Source of the DNA: Phaeodactylibacter xiamenensis
GTDB taxonomy: Bacteria; Bacteroidota; Bacteroidia; Chitinophagales; Saprospiraceae
Length of the DNA: 64,000 nucleotides
Assembly (NCBI RefSeq): GCF_000759025.1
Contig: NZ_JPOS01000016.1
Location: 62,001 to 126,000 of the forward strand
Reading direction: 5' to 3'
The position numbers and the translations under genes were made by a program. Of this stretch, positions 16,459-24,393 are shown piece after piece (the first letter of the stretch is position 1; every line of letters begins with the position of its first letter). The notes under the pieces were generated by a model. It had not been told where the DNA came from, did not search any database, and saw only the letters and a list, made by a program, of their open reading frames with translations.

Positions 16459-17335
16459 AGTATTTTTTAAGAATTGCCTTGTGGTCAATATCTGACTTAA
16501 ACTGAAGAACTCGCACACCGCCATCATCTGTAAAGACGGCTTTTCCAGAGTGGTTTTTAACAACCTGCTCAATCTTGTGCATCAACCCGCTATCAGAGAG
16601 CGCAAAGACCGTGCCTACACTATCCTGGTCTGAGGATAATTGACGGAAGCTAATTGCATTACCATACGCAGGATTTTCTTTAATGCAATATAGAACTACC
16701 TCATAAGGAAGATCAGCTCTAAACTTATTATCTATCCGAAACCACCAAGGTTGCTTATTGTTTTTTGCATCTCTTTCTTCTCCTTTGTGGAATCGCTGCA
16801 CTAATTCAAGCTCATAAAGCAGACGGGAAAAGTCGTCTTCAATTCCCTTAGTTTTGGTTGGCAACAGATAGTTCTGTAGAAATACACGAGCATCTTTTTT
16901 GATAGAACTACTGTGAATATTCTGACCGCTTTCCTCAACCTTACGATTGAGAAATGTGATCAGCTGATCCTCATTGAATTCAATCCTCTGTTTTCTAAAT
17001 ATGTTGAAAACAAAGTGATAAATAGAGGAGCGTTTTTGTGTTACCAAGTAATAGTGCAACAGCCAAATCGTAGCCGGGTCTTCTATGAAAGGATCAATCC
17101 CTTTTTCATCATGAAAAATAAACTCAGCCAATTCATTTGGTTGTTCTTCTTCATCAACGAGTGCAAAAGCTTTTAGCCAGAAGCGGATAGCGTTTACCAT
17201 ATTCTTACCTACGCCGAGCTCCACTACAGCCTCCTCATTGAACTTCTTTCCAGTCCAAAGCAAGTCAAGCCCCTTCTTGAGCCAGTAATTGCGGCAATAG
17301 AAGGTTTCGTGACCTGTAAAATAGAGTGTATCCAT
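16448..17335 (-). CDS. sspB: DUF4007 protein, SspB-like DNA nickase
   Basis: 295 residues. The N-terminus YFTGHETFYCRNYWLKKG and ELGVGKNMVNAIRFWLKAF (38-56) are the signature of DUF4007, the family of SspB, the nickase that opens one strand for sulfur insertion in SspBCD systems. It is the first gene of the operon sspB-sspC-sspD, overlapping sspC by 11 bases. A box TAAATTTG (minus strand, 17347-17340) sits only 5 bases upstream of the ATG. If used as the -7 element, the mRNA would be nearly leaderless. The gene is AT-rich, in contrast to the flanking chromosomal genes. Confidence 0.85.
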   Translation of the reverse strand: MDTLYFTGHETFYCRNYWLKKGLDLLWTGKKFNEEAVVELGVGKNMVNAIRFWLKAFALVDEEEQPNELAEFIFHDEKGIDPFIEDPATIWLLHYYLVTQKRSSIYHFVFNIFRKQRIEFNEDQLITFLNRKVEESGQNIHSSSIKKDARVFLQNYLLPTKTKGIEDDFSRLLYELELVQRFHKGEERDAKNNKQPWWFRIDNKFRADLPYEVVLYCIKENPAYGNAISFRQLSSDQDSVGTVFALSDSGLMHKIEQVVKNHSGKAVFTDDGGVRVLQFKSDIDHKAILKKYYGK

Positions 17336-17427
17336 TCTGCAAATTTAAGCGAAGTTAACCGCAAAACTTAAACTAGCAAGAACAAACAAGGAATGCTTCC
17401 CGGATTGAAAAAAACTAGCAAGAAGAA

Positions 17428-17994
17428 CTACCCCTCCAATGCGGAGTAGGCACAACTCTCCTCCCCCCACCCCTCCACATTAAACCCCGTCTCATAAATA
17501 TACTTCGGCGCTCTCGGTAGCGGCTGCCCGGTCCGCTGTTCATAGGCCGCTTCAGGGAGGCGCAGCAGGGCATCGAAGTAAAGGTCCTTTGGGAAGAGAG
17601 CGGGGTTGGCGCGGACCCGCTCGTAGAAGGTACGGCCGTTGGCAAGCACAGCGCAGCGGGCGTACAGAAAGAGGTCGGCAGACAGGGATTCGTCTTCCGC
17701 TACCGAGGCTTCGGCGTAGTCCCGACCGTCGAGGTGATAGAGTTGTCCGGCAAACCAGTCGTAAAAGCCGAGGATGTCGGCTTCCTGAAATTGGCTGAGC
17801 TGCGCTATAGCGGGCGCGAGGACCGCTGCATCATCGCCTTCCTTCGACCAGTCGAGCGCGTGAATGACGTCCCAGTACCGGGCCAGGCGCTCGTGTTGCT
17901 CAGACAGGGTGTGCTCCACCGCCTGCAGGGTGGCTTCGTCGTCCGTTTCCAGGAGTATTTTGGTCAGGCGCAGTTTGCGTTCGGCAGTGCTCAT
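17428..17994 (-). CDS. DUF4240-like hypothetical protein
   Basis: 188 residues starting MSTAERKLRLTKILLET. The frame extends further upstream to 18237, but that part is proline/arginine-rich and lacks protein character. The pattern YWDVIHALDWSKEG, QFQEADILGFYDWFAGQLYH, then DLFLYARCAVLANGRTFYE and a C-terminal YETGF resembles DUF4240 proteins, cytosolic proteins of unknown role found widely in bacteria. GC-rich and thus chromosomal: the island ends between 17340 and 17430. Confidence 0.6.
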   Translation of the reverse strand: MSTAERKLRLTKILLETDDEATLQAVEHTLSEQHERLARYWDVIHALDWSKEGDDAAVLAPAIAQLSQFQEADILGFYDWFAGQLYHLDGRDYAEASVAEDESLSADLFLYARCAVLANGRTFYERVRANPALFPKDLYFDALLRLPEAAYEQRTGQPLPRAPKYIYETGFNVEGWGEESCAYSALEG

Positions 17995-18263
17995 AAGCGG
18001 TAATGGTATAGATGGGTAATTTAGGCAAATTCGGCCCTTTTTGCAAGCCGGCATCCCAACCGCCCATCCTTCCAAAGCGACAACGCAGGCGGCGATTGCG
18101 GAATCGCGGCCTGAGGACGGGCGGCAACGCCAAAGCCGCCACCTGACTTGAAAGGCATTTGTCCCTAAAACCGTGTATATTGGCCCTGTCTGCCAGCCAC
18201 CTGCTTTTTTTGCAGGCAGTGGCTGCTCAAACCGCATAGATAACGCACCACATTATTGAAGCC

Positions 18264-18935
18264 ATGGTATCGGTCCAGCACAGCCCAGTCAACCAGGAGC
18301 AGTTCCCGCAACAAACGCCGGTTGCACAGGAACTGCATGCCTACGAGCATGTCCTTTACCACGTCCTGAGCTTAATTAGCAGTGACTTCTCCGCCCTGCA
18401 GTACTCTATTTTTCATGATGCGCTGGAAAGCTATCAGCTTTTTTTGTTTTACATCGAAAGCAAGCCGCAGCCCATACGCCCCCTGCGCAGCCGAAGAAAA
18501 ATGCTTTACCGGGAGCTGAAATTGGGCCGACTGAACCCGGAGGAGGTGTGGGAAGCGGAACTGAAAATCAGTGAGGGGTATTCCCTGATGTGCGCGGCCA
18601 TTGAGGGCAGCCGGGATAACATCCCTTACCTTGTTGAACGGCACCATCATGCCCGTTTTAATTTCGGCTGCATCCTGCCACAGGCGGCTGCCTTTTCACC
18701 CGCCGGGCTGTTGGCAGAGCTCCCCGGTTACTTGCGCCCCCAGTCAAGGCTCACCCGGGTGGACACCCCAAAGCTGCTGCAATACGTTTCGGCACAGCAG
18801 GCGCATCTTATACAATTGCCTTCTCCTGCCAATGATGATTTGCGGCTCTCGCTATTTTTCCACCGGGGAGACGCTGTGTTTTCGGCAATTGTCTCGTCTA
18901 TCGACCAGGAATACAAATTGCCGGATTACAACTGA
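18264..18935 (+). CDS. Hypothetical protein, 223 aa
   Basis: Starts MVSVQHSPVNQEQFPQ and continues with helical segments (HVLYHVLSLISSDFSALQYS, YQLFLFYIES) and HHHARFNFGCILPQ. I recognise no family, no signal peptide and no membrane segment. It converges with the TPR gene at 18968. Codon use matches the neighbours. A real but uncharacterised gene is the best reading. Confidence 0.55.
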   Translation: MVSVQHSPVNQEQFPQQTPVAQELHAYEHVLYHVLSLISSDFSALQYSIFHDALESYQLFLFYIESKPQPIRPLRSRRKMLYRELKLGRLNPEEVWEAELKISEGYSLMCAAIEGSRDNIPYLVERHHHARFNFGCILPQAAAFSPAGLLAELPGYLRPQSRLTRVDTPKLLQYVSAQQAHLIQLPSPANDDLRLSLFFHRGDAVFSAIVSSIDQEYKLPDYN

Positions 18936-18967
18936 ACGCATGGCCGGCCCCGGTCAGCCTGTTCTTT

Positions 18968-19687
18968 TTAGCCCTCCACCTTATCTACCATAAAACTCAG
19001 CCGCTGCAAGTCCGCCGTGCGCTGCTCCACGATGGAGTCTTCGGCATCGAGCTCCTCCAGCCACGACTGTGCGCCGGTGAGCAATTGCCGGATGGCGGCG
19101 GGCGTGGTGCGGCCTTTGCCCTGCAGGTAAAGTTCCAGCTCCACAGCGGCGAGCTGCAGGGCGACGGTGGCGGCTTCGAGGTAGAGAAAGCCTTCGCCCT
19201 TGCCCAGGTGTTGTTGCAGGAGGGGCAGGGCCGACCGGTAGTGTTCTCTGGATTTGGGCAGCTCCTCCTGTTCCTGATACAATTCTCCGAGGTATTTGTG
19301 GTTGGACGCGAGAAATAACGCCGCTTCGCTTTCCGGGAGCTGCTGCAGCAGGCCCACTGCCCGGTGGTGGCACTCCAATGCTTCCTCCTCCCGGCCTTCA
19401 TCCTGATGGATCAGCCCGCAGGCACCGTAGAGCCTTGCCAGGAAAAGGGAAGGACCTTCCCCGGAGGCTTCCAGTCCGTTGATGGCTTCATGATAGTGGT
19501 GCAGGGCCTGCTCCATTTCAAACTGATCCTGATGCACTTTGCCGAGGTCGTAATGCAGGGCCCAGCGCTCATCAGGGGGCAGGTCGGTGTTCAGGGCTTC
19601 CTGCAGCAGGGCCCGGGCTTTATCAAACTGAAAAGCCTGCCGCAGCTGATAGGCTTCCTTGCGCACATTCGGGGTATCCGTATTCAT
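18968..19687 (-). CDS. TPR-repeat protein
   Basis: 239 residues composed of about four tetratricopeptide repeats (FDKARALLQEALNTDLPPDE, MEQALHHYHEAINGLE, EEALECHHRAVGLLQQ, KSREHYRSALPLLQQH). No signal peptide or membrane helix, so it is a cytosolic scaffold or adaptor protein. Partner unknown. Monocistronic, divergent from the isomerase gene at 19817. Confidence 0.75.
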   Translation of the reverse strand: MNTDTPNVRKEAYQLRQAFQFDKARALLQEALNTDLPPDERWALHYDLGKVHQDQFEMEQALHHYHEAINGLEASGEGPSLFLARLYGACGLIHQDEGREEEALECHHRAVGLLQQLPESEAALFLASNHKYLGELYQEQEELPKSREHYRSALPLLQQHLGKGEGFLYLEAATVALQLAAVELELYLQGKGRTTPAAIRQLLTGAQSWLEELDAEDSIVEQRTADLQRLSFMVDKVEG

Positions 19688-19816
19688 GGTTGGTTATCGC
19701 ATTTATGCATGATCGGAGCTAAAATACAGACTTTTCGGGGGTAGCCCACCCAGTTTTTCAAAAGCTACCATAATTTAACTACCTTTCCGCAATTACCTAA
19801 TTTATTCGTTTTAGAT

Positions 19817-20323
19817 ATGAAAATTGACAAGCACAAGGTCGTCACCTTACATTATAAACTACAGGAAAAGAGCGCAGAAGGCGATTTGGTGGAAGAAACC
19901 TTCGGCAGTGAGCCCCTCGTCTTTCTGTACGGCGCAGGCGCGATGATCCCTAAGTTCGAACAGGAGCTTTCCGGTATGGAAAAGGGCGACACCTTCGCTT
20001 TTGGCATCCCGAGTGCGGAAGCTTACGGCGATTACAACCCGGAGGCGATTGCACCCATTCCCACCGAGGCTTTTGTAGTGGATGGACAGCTGGCGGAAGA
20101 CCTGCTGCAGGTGGGCCGCGTGATCCCCATGCGCGACAACGAAGGCAATCAGCTGCTGGGCACGGTCATGGAAGTGGGCGATGAGCAGGTACAAATGAAT
20201 TTCAACCACCCCATGGCGGGCGTCGACCTGTACTTCTCCGGCCGTATTGAAGAGGTACGCGAGGCCACCAAGGAAGAAGTGGAGCATGGCCACGTGCATG
20301 GCAAAGGGGGCGTAGAGCATTAA
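19817..20323 (+). CDS. SlyD-type FKBP peptidyl-prolyl isomerase
   Basis: 168 residues. The fold elements of SlyD are clear: KVVTLHYKLQ at the start, PLVFLYGAGAMIPKFEQEL, GDTFAFGIPSAEAYGDYNP (the FKBP flap entry), an inserted IF chaperone domain (about 75-120) and NFNHPMAGVDLYFSG. The C-terminus is His-rich (HGHVHGKGGVEH), as in SlyD metallochaperones. It catalyses proline isomerisation and helps fold proteins in the cytosol. It is followed after 3 bases by a metal/cobalamin-type binding protein, so the two probably form one transcript. Confidence 0.85.
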   Translation: MKIDKHKVVTLHYKLQEKSAEGDLVEETFGSEPLVFLYGAGAMIPKFEQELSGMEKGDTFAFGIPSAEAYGDYNPEAIAPIPTEAFVVDGQLAEDLLQVGRVIPMRDNEGNQLLGTVMEVGDEQVQMNFNHPMAGVDLYFSGRIEEVREATKEEVEHGHVHGKGGVEH

Positions 20324-20326
20324 CCT

Positions 20327-21118
20327 ATGCCACCAATCGTAACTGACCAAATGGGGCGCAAGGTGCAACTGCCGGCGCCCCCGCTGCGGATCGTCTCCCT
20401 CGTGCCTTCCCAAACGGAGCTGCTGGCCAAACTGAACCTGGATAAGGCGGTGGTAGGCATTACGAAGTTTTGTGTGCACCCGGAGGAGTGGTTCCGCAGC
20501 AAAACCCGCGTGGGCGGTACCAAGGAAGTCAAAATGGACGTCATCGCCGGCCTTTCCCCCAACCTCATCATTGGCAACAAGGAAGAGAACAGCCCGGAGG
20601 ATATCCGCGCCCTGGAAAAGGACTACCCGGTATGGATGAGCGATATCGAAGACCTGGAAGATGCCCTGGACATGATCCGCACCGTGGGTTTGCTCACCGA
20701 CCGCCAACCGGCAGCGGAGGAGCTGGCCGGGAAGATCAACGGGGCATTCATCGCTCTTGGGCAGCAGGTACAGCGCCTGCCACCGGTAAGTGCGGCTTAT
20801 CTGATTTGGCGCAAGCCCTACATGGTGGCGGCCCGGGAGACCTTTATCGATGAGATGCTGCAGCGGGCGGGTTTTAGCAATGTTTTCTCACGGGAGCGCC
20901 GCTACCCGGAGGTGAGCCTCGATGCGATTGCTGCCCGGGAGCCGGAGGTCATTTTACTCTCTTCAGAACCCTATCCGTTTAAGGAAAAACACATCGCGGA
21001 GCTACAGGCGGCCTGCCCGACGTCGGACATTCAGCTGGTAGACGGCGAGTTCTTCTCCTGGTATGGCAGCCGCTTGCTGCAAAGCCCGGACTACTTCAGG
21101 GCGCTGAGGAGGCGTTAA
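20327..21118 (+). CDS. BtuF-like periplasmic-binding-fold protein
   Basis: 263 residues in the cobalamin/iron-siderophore binding fold: DQMGRKVQLP, PLRIVSLVPSQTELLAKLNL, VVGITKFCVHP, GLSPNLIIGNKEEN, and a C-terminal half EPEVILLSSEPYPFKEKH. This is the helical-backbone metal receptor family (BtuF). There is no signal peptide, so either the protein is cytosolic, as in several Bacteroidota homologues, or the start is misjudged. No ABC permease or ATPase lies next to it. Likely binds a corrinoid or chelated metal. Confidence 0.75.
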   Translation: MPPIVTDQMGRKVQLPAPPLRIVSLVPSQTELLAKLNLDKAVVGITKFCVHPEEWFRSKTRVGGTKEVKMDVIAGLSPNLIIGNKEENSPEDIRALEKDYPVWMSDIEDLEDALDMIRTVGLLTDRQPAAEELAGKINGAFIALGQQVQRLPPVSAAYLIWRKPYMVAARETFIDEMLQRAGFSNVFSRERRYPEVSLDAIAAREPEVILLSSEPYPFKEKHIAELQAACPTSDIQLVDGEFFSWYGSRLLQSPDYFRALRRR

Positions 21119-21155
21119 TGTCCATTTCACGGCAATGCGGTTGGACAGAATCCGT

Positions 21156-21163
21156 TATCTTTG
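21156..21163 (+). promoter_or_regulatory. Bacteroidota -7 box TATCTTTG
   Basis: Matches the TAnnTTTG consensus, 48 bases before the start codon of the subtilase gene. A matching -33 TTG is not clearly spaced. Confidence 0.45.
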
Positions 21164-21211
21164 TGGTGCGGGCGTGCATTGCCCTGCACATGACTCAAAG
21201 ACAGACGGCCC

Positions 21212-22837
21212 ATGAAATACTTGTACCTTATCCTTGCCCTCAGCCTGTTTAGCCTGACCGCTCAGGCGCAGCCGGTGGATGCCCAAAGCGGTAAGATTGA
21301 AAATCAGCGCCTGGTCCAACTCAGGGAGGACGCGGCACTGCAGCCCTTGCTCAAACGTGCCAATGCGGCCTTTGACGGTGCAGTTTTCCAAAAGAGAGCA
21401 GTGGCCAGCAGCCTGAATATCCACCTGCTGGAGTTCGACCCTGCCCGCTGCCCGGCGGATGCGCTGTCGCAGTGGCTGGAGGCACAACCCGAAGTCCTTT
21501 ACCAACACGCCAACTACAAGGTCGATTTCCGGACTACCCCCAATGACCCCGACTACGAGTTACAGTGGGGTGCCGAACGCATCGGGCTGCCGGAGGTGTG
21601 GAATTTCGGTCAGGGCGGCCTTACGGCAAATGGCGATACGATTGTCATTGCGATCATCGACAGCGGCTTTGACCTTTCTCATGAAGACATCATTGGCAAT
21701 ATCTGGACCAACCCGCACGAGATCCCCGGCGATGGCCTTGATAACGACAATAACGGGTACGTCGATGACCTCAATGGGTGGGACTTCCGTGGCAACGGCC
21801 CTGACATCGCCTATGACGATCACGGGCTGCGCGTCTCTGGCATACTGGCAGCAACGGCGAACAACGATAAAGGGATAGCCGGGGTGTGCTGGAATTCAAA
21901 AATTATGTACCTGAGCATCGGCTCTGTGGCTGGCATCGTTTCGGCCTACGAATATGTGCTCGAACAACGGCAGCGCTATAACGAAACCCTGGGCGCGGAA
22001 GGTGCCTTTGTGGTGGCCACCAATGCCTCCTTTGGGCTCATCGATCCGTTTTTCTGTTCGGAATACCCGATCTGGGGCAATATGTATGACCTGCTGGGCG
22101 AAGCGGGCGTTCTTACGGGTGCGGGCACTGCCAATAAAGACCTGGACGTTGATGTGGTGGGCGATATGCCGACCTCCTGTGAGAGCGACTTCATCATAAC
22201 GGTACTTAACAGCACAGAAGACGAGGAGCGCTTCACCCGCTCAGGCTACGGAAAGGTGGCGATCGACATGGCTGCGCCGGGGGAGGGCTCCTACACGGTA
22301 GCGCCGTTCAACCGATATGCTTTATTCGGCGGCAACTCCGCAGCGGCTCCCCACCTTACCGGTGCGATTGGCCTGCTGTACAGTATGCCTTGTGAGTTTT
22401 TGTCTACTGATGCGCTGACCAAGCCCCGGGAGACAGCGTTGTTCATCCGCTCCATTCTGGAAGAGAGCGTGTACCGCTTCCCGGCTTATGCGGACATCAC
22501 GGCTACGGGCGGCCGCCTCAATGTGCGCAGTGCCATGAACCTGCTGAGCGATGCCTGCGGGGGCAGCACGGGCGACCTGGGCCTGCTCAATATCTACCCT
22601 AACCCGGCGCGGGACCAACTGACTATTCAGTACGAAACGCCGGACTTTGAGCCTTATGAGTTCCGCATCTACAATGCGCTCGGGCAGTTGGTGTACCGCA
22701 ATAACGATACGCCGGCGCGCTTCCGCGAAAAGCAGCTGCAGGTGGATGTCAGCCGCTGGCAGGCGGGGATGTACGTGGTGGAAGTCTTCAGGGGGAATAG
22801 CGTGGAGACGAAGCCGGTTATTATTCTGCAGTATTAG
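21212..22837 (+). CDS. T9SS-exported subtilisin-like (S8) protease
   Basis: 541 residues. Signal peptide MKYLYLILALSLFSLTAQA, a propeptide-like segment to about 110, then the S8 catalytic domain: Asp150 (AIIDSGFDLSHED), His204 (DDHGLRVSGI) and Ser376 (GGNSAAAPHLTG). The His and Ser motifs deviate from the usual HGTxVAG and GTSxAxP. An Asp/Asn-rich insert (DGLDNDNNGYVDDLNG, about 174-189) probably binds calcium. The last 80 residues (LLNIYPNPARDQL ... KPVIILQY) are a type A T9SS sorting domain, so the enzyme is secreted across the outer membrane. Paralogue at 28769-31969. Confidence 0.9.
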   Translation: MKYLYLILALSLFSLTAQAQPVDAQSGKIENQRLVQLREDAALQPLLKRANAAFDGAVFQKRAVASSLNIHLLEFDPARCPADALSQWLEAQPEVLYQHANYKVDFRTTPNDPDYELQWGAERIGLPEVWNFGQGGLTANGDTIVIAIIDSGFDLSHEDIIGNIWTNPHEIPGDGLDNDNNGYVDDLNGWDFRGNGPDIAYDDHGLRVSGILAATANNDKGIAGVCWNSKIMYLSIGSVAGIVSAYEYVLEQRQRYNETLGAEGAFVVATNASFGLIDPFFCSEYPIWGNMYDLLGEAGVLTGAGTANKDLDVDVVGDMPTSCESDFIITVLNSTEDEERFTRSGYGKVAIDMAAPGEGSYTVAPFNRYALFGGNSAAAPHLTGAIGLLYSMPCEFLSTDALTKPRETALFIRSILEESVYRFPAYADITATGGRLNVRSAMNLLSDACGGSTGDLGLLNIYPNPARDQLTIQYETPDFEPYEFRIYNALGQLVYRNNDTPARFREKQLQVDVSRWQAGMYVVEVFRGNSVETKPVIILQY

Positions 22838-22858
22838 AGATGCTAACATAGCATCTCT
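22836..22858 (+). terminator. Hairpin at the end of the subtilase gene
   Basis: Arms AGAGATGC (22836-22843) and GCATCTCT (22851-22858) with a 7-base loop overlap the stop codon. Only a short A/T tail follows, so terminator activity is likely but not certain. Confidence 0.5.
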
Positions 22859-22951
22859 ATTAGTAGCTGGTCCGGGTGATGCGGGCTGGGTGCGACTTCT
22901 ACGAAGTCGATTTCACGGGTGTCGCCGGGGTTAGTAACATGTGACTTCTAC

Positions 22952-23162
22952 GAAGTCGGCTCTGCAGGTGTTGCCGGGGTTAGAAAGATGCGACTTCCTG
23001 GAAGTCGGTTGCCCCGGGTATTGAGAGGATTAGCGGGGTGTAACTCTCCCAAGTTACAACAGGTAGGCGGACTTCCGCGAAAGCTTTTCATACCTGTCAT
23101 GAAACTGCTGTGCTTTAACGTGCAGGCACCACTTTCCACCACAGCAGGACTTCGTAGAAGTC
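22952..23162 (+). repeat. 211-bp direct repeat, first copy
   Basis: This segment is repeated at 23311-23521, exactly 359 bases on, with only a handful of substitutions (for example GGCGG/GACGG near 23066 and CTTTAACG/CTTCAACG near 23112). It carries three hairpins and starts and ends in a GACTTC/GAAGTC palindrome, suggesting that the palindromes were the recombination points. Confidence 0.85.
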
Positions 23163-23310
23163 GCAGGTTCACCCCAGGCAGCCCACTCTTCAGAGGAGAG
23201 GCCTGGACAGGCAGCCAAGGGCTTCCAGGTATACAGATGTGGAGGTGCATGCGACTTCTACGAAGTCAGTTACACAGCTGATGCAGAGGTTAGCAACCTG
23301 CGGCTTCCAA

Positions 23311-23521
23311 GAAGTCGGCTCTGCAGGTGTTGCCGGGGTTAGAAAGATGCGACTTCCAGGAAGTCGGTTGCCCCGGGTATTGAGAGGATTAGCGGGGTGT
23401 AACTCTCCCAAGTTACAACAGGTAGACGGACTTCCGCGAAAGCTTTTCATACCTGTCATGAAACTGCTGTGCTTCAACGTGCAGGCACCACTTTCAACCA
23501 CAGCAGGACTTCGTAGAAGTC
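23311..23521 (+). repeat. 211-bp direct repeat, second copy
   Basis: Second copy of 22952-23162. A further short echo, GCAGGTTNACCCCAGGCAGC, follows the palindrome ending at 23162 and again the palindrome ending at 23572, so a third partial unit is present. Confidence 0.85.
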
Positions 23522-23598
23522 CTATATTACTAACCTCCAAACACCACACCTTACCCGACTTCGTAGAAGTCGCAGGTTAACCCCAGGCAGCCGAGACC

Positions 23599-24393
23599 CT
23601 AAGCCGACCGAAACACCTCCCCCCGCAAATTCCCATACGCATCAAAGCTGCGCCCCAGGCTGAAAGCCACCCCCAGCACCACACTCAGCGCAATACAGAC
23701 AAAAATCACGATCATAATCGCCAGCTGATAACGGATAGCCGTATCCGGTGTCGCCCCGCCGATGATCTGCCCCGTCATCATCCCCGGCAGAAAGACCACC
23801 CCCATCGTCGCCATACTCGCAACAGAAGGGTTCAGGGCCGCCTGCAGGCTGTTGCGGAAGAAAGGGATCAGCGCTTCCCAGCGAGACGCCCCCGCAGCCA
23901 GGTAGTAACGGTAAGCCTCCTGCTGATCCTGCAGGCGCTGGTAAAAATCAGAAAGCCCAACCACGATCCCCTTGAGGGCATTGCCCAGCAACATCCCACC
24001 GATGATGATCAGGTACTGAGCCGAAAAAATATCCGATACCGGCAGTATCAGCACATTGAAAAACAGCAGCACACCAAGTCCGCTGACCAGCAACGCCAGA
24101 AAGATCGGCACAAAAAAGACACGCAACCGGAGTGCGCTGTTCTGAACCGCCGAGCTCGCAGCAAAGCCCACCATAGCCACCACCCAGAGCAAATTCAGCC
24201 ACATATTGTCCCAGCGGAACCAGTAGATCAGCAGCACGCCGACCAGGGTCAGCTGCACCGTCATGCGCACCACCGCCACAGCCATACGCCGGAGCATGCC
24301 CAAACGGAAGTACCAGATCAGCCCGGCCGGGATCAGCAGCAGGGCGTAAAAGGCAGCCATCGCCCACAGGGATATAGGTACAGATTGGTCCAT
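23599..24393 (-). CDS. fetB: FetB-type ABC exporter permease (UPF0014)
   Basis: 264 residues, almost entirely hydrophobic with seven likely membrane helices. Family marks include VVRMTVQLTLVGVLL, GGMLLGNALKGIVVGLSDF, then YYLAAGASRWEALIPFFRNS, and FLPGMMTGQIIGGATPDTAI. This is the UPF0014/YbbM family, which with FetA forms an iron exporter in E. coli. Its ATG shares a base with the stop of the ATPase gene (TGATG). Substrate in this organism is inferred from the family. Confidence 0.85.
   Translation of the reverse strand: MDQSVPISLWAMAAFYALLLIPAGLIWYFRLGMLRRMAVAVVRMTVQLTLVGVLLIYWFRWDNMWLNLLWVVAMVGFAASSAVQNSALRLRVFFVPIFLALLVSGLGVLLFFNVLILPVSDIFSAQYLIIIGGMLLGNALKGIVVGLSDFYQRLQDQQEAYRYYLAAGASRWEALIPFFRNSLQAALNPSVASMATMGVVFLPGMMTGQIIGGATPDTAIRYQLAIMIVIFVCIALSVVLGVAFSLGRSFDAYGNLRGEVFRSA

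Larger units (their letters stand above)
22893..23572. repeat. Intergenic array of GACTTC-NNN-GAAGTC hairpins
   Basis: At least eight near-identical palindromes with 6-7 bp arms and a 3-base loop: 22893-22909, 22942-22958, 22991-23007, 23148-23162, 23252-23268, 23350-23366, 23506-23522, 23556-23572, plus a degenerate one at about 23302-23317. The loop reads TAC, GTA, CTG or CAG. Other stem-loops alternate with them: GTAACT/AGTTAC (23040-23057 and 23399-23416), ACAGGTA/TACCTGT and CTGCTGTG/CACAGCAG. Open frames across the array are caused by the repetition and show no protein character. There are no CRISPR-like unique spacers of constant length. Confidence 0.85.

Noticed and set aside
17371-17424. 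Direct repeat AACTAGCAAGAA (17371-17382, 17413-17424) as an island attachment site
   Set aside because: Two 12-bp copies sit 42 bases apart on the same side of the island, with no match seen at the left edge near 4860 and no integrase gene.
19859-20707. 282-codon minus-strand frame across the SlyD and BtuF genes
   Set aside because: It is antisense to two well-recognised genes and has no domain of its own.
22893-23572. CRISPR array
   Set aside because: Palindromes are only 15-17 bp, spacing is irregular and much of the intervening DNA is itself duplicated. No cas gene is in the window.
22919-23580. Open frames of 100-120 codons across the hairpin array
   Set aside because: They repeat with the DNA repeats on both strands, and contain no domain or signal. 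Repetition of a palindromic block creates them.
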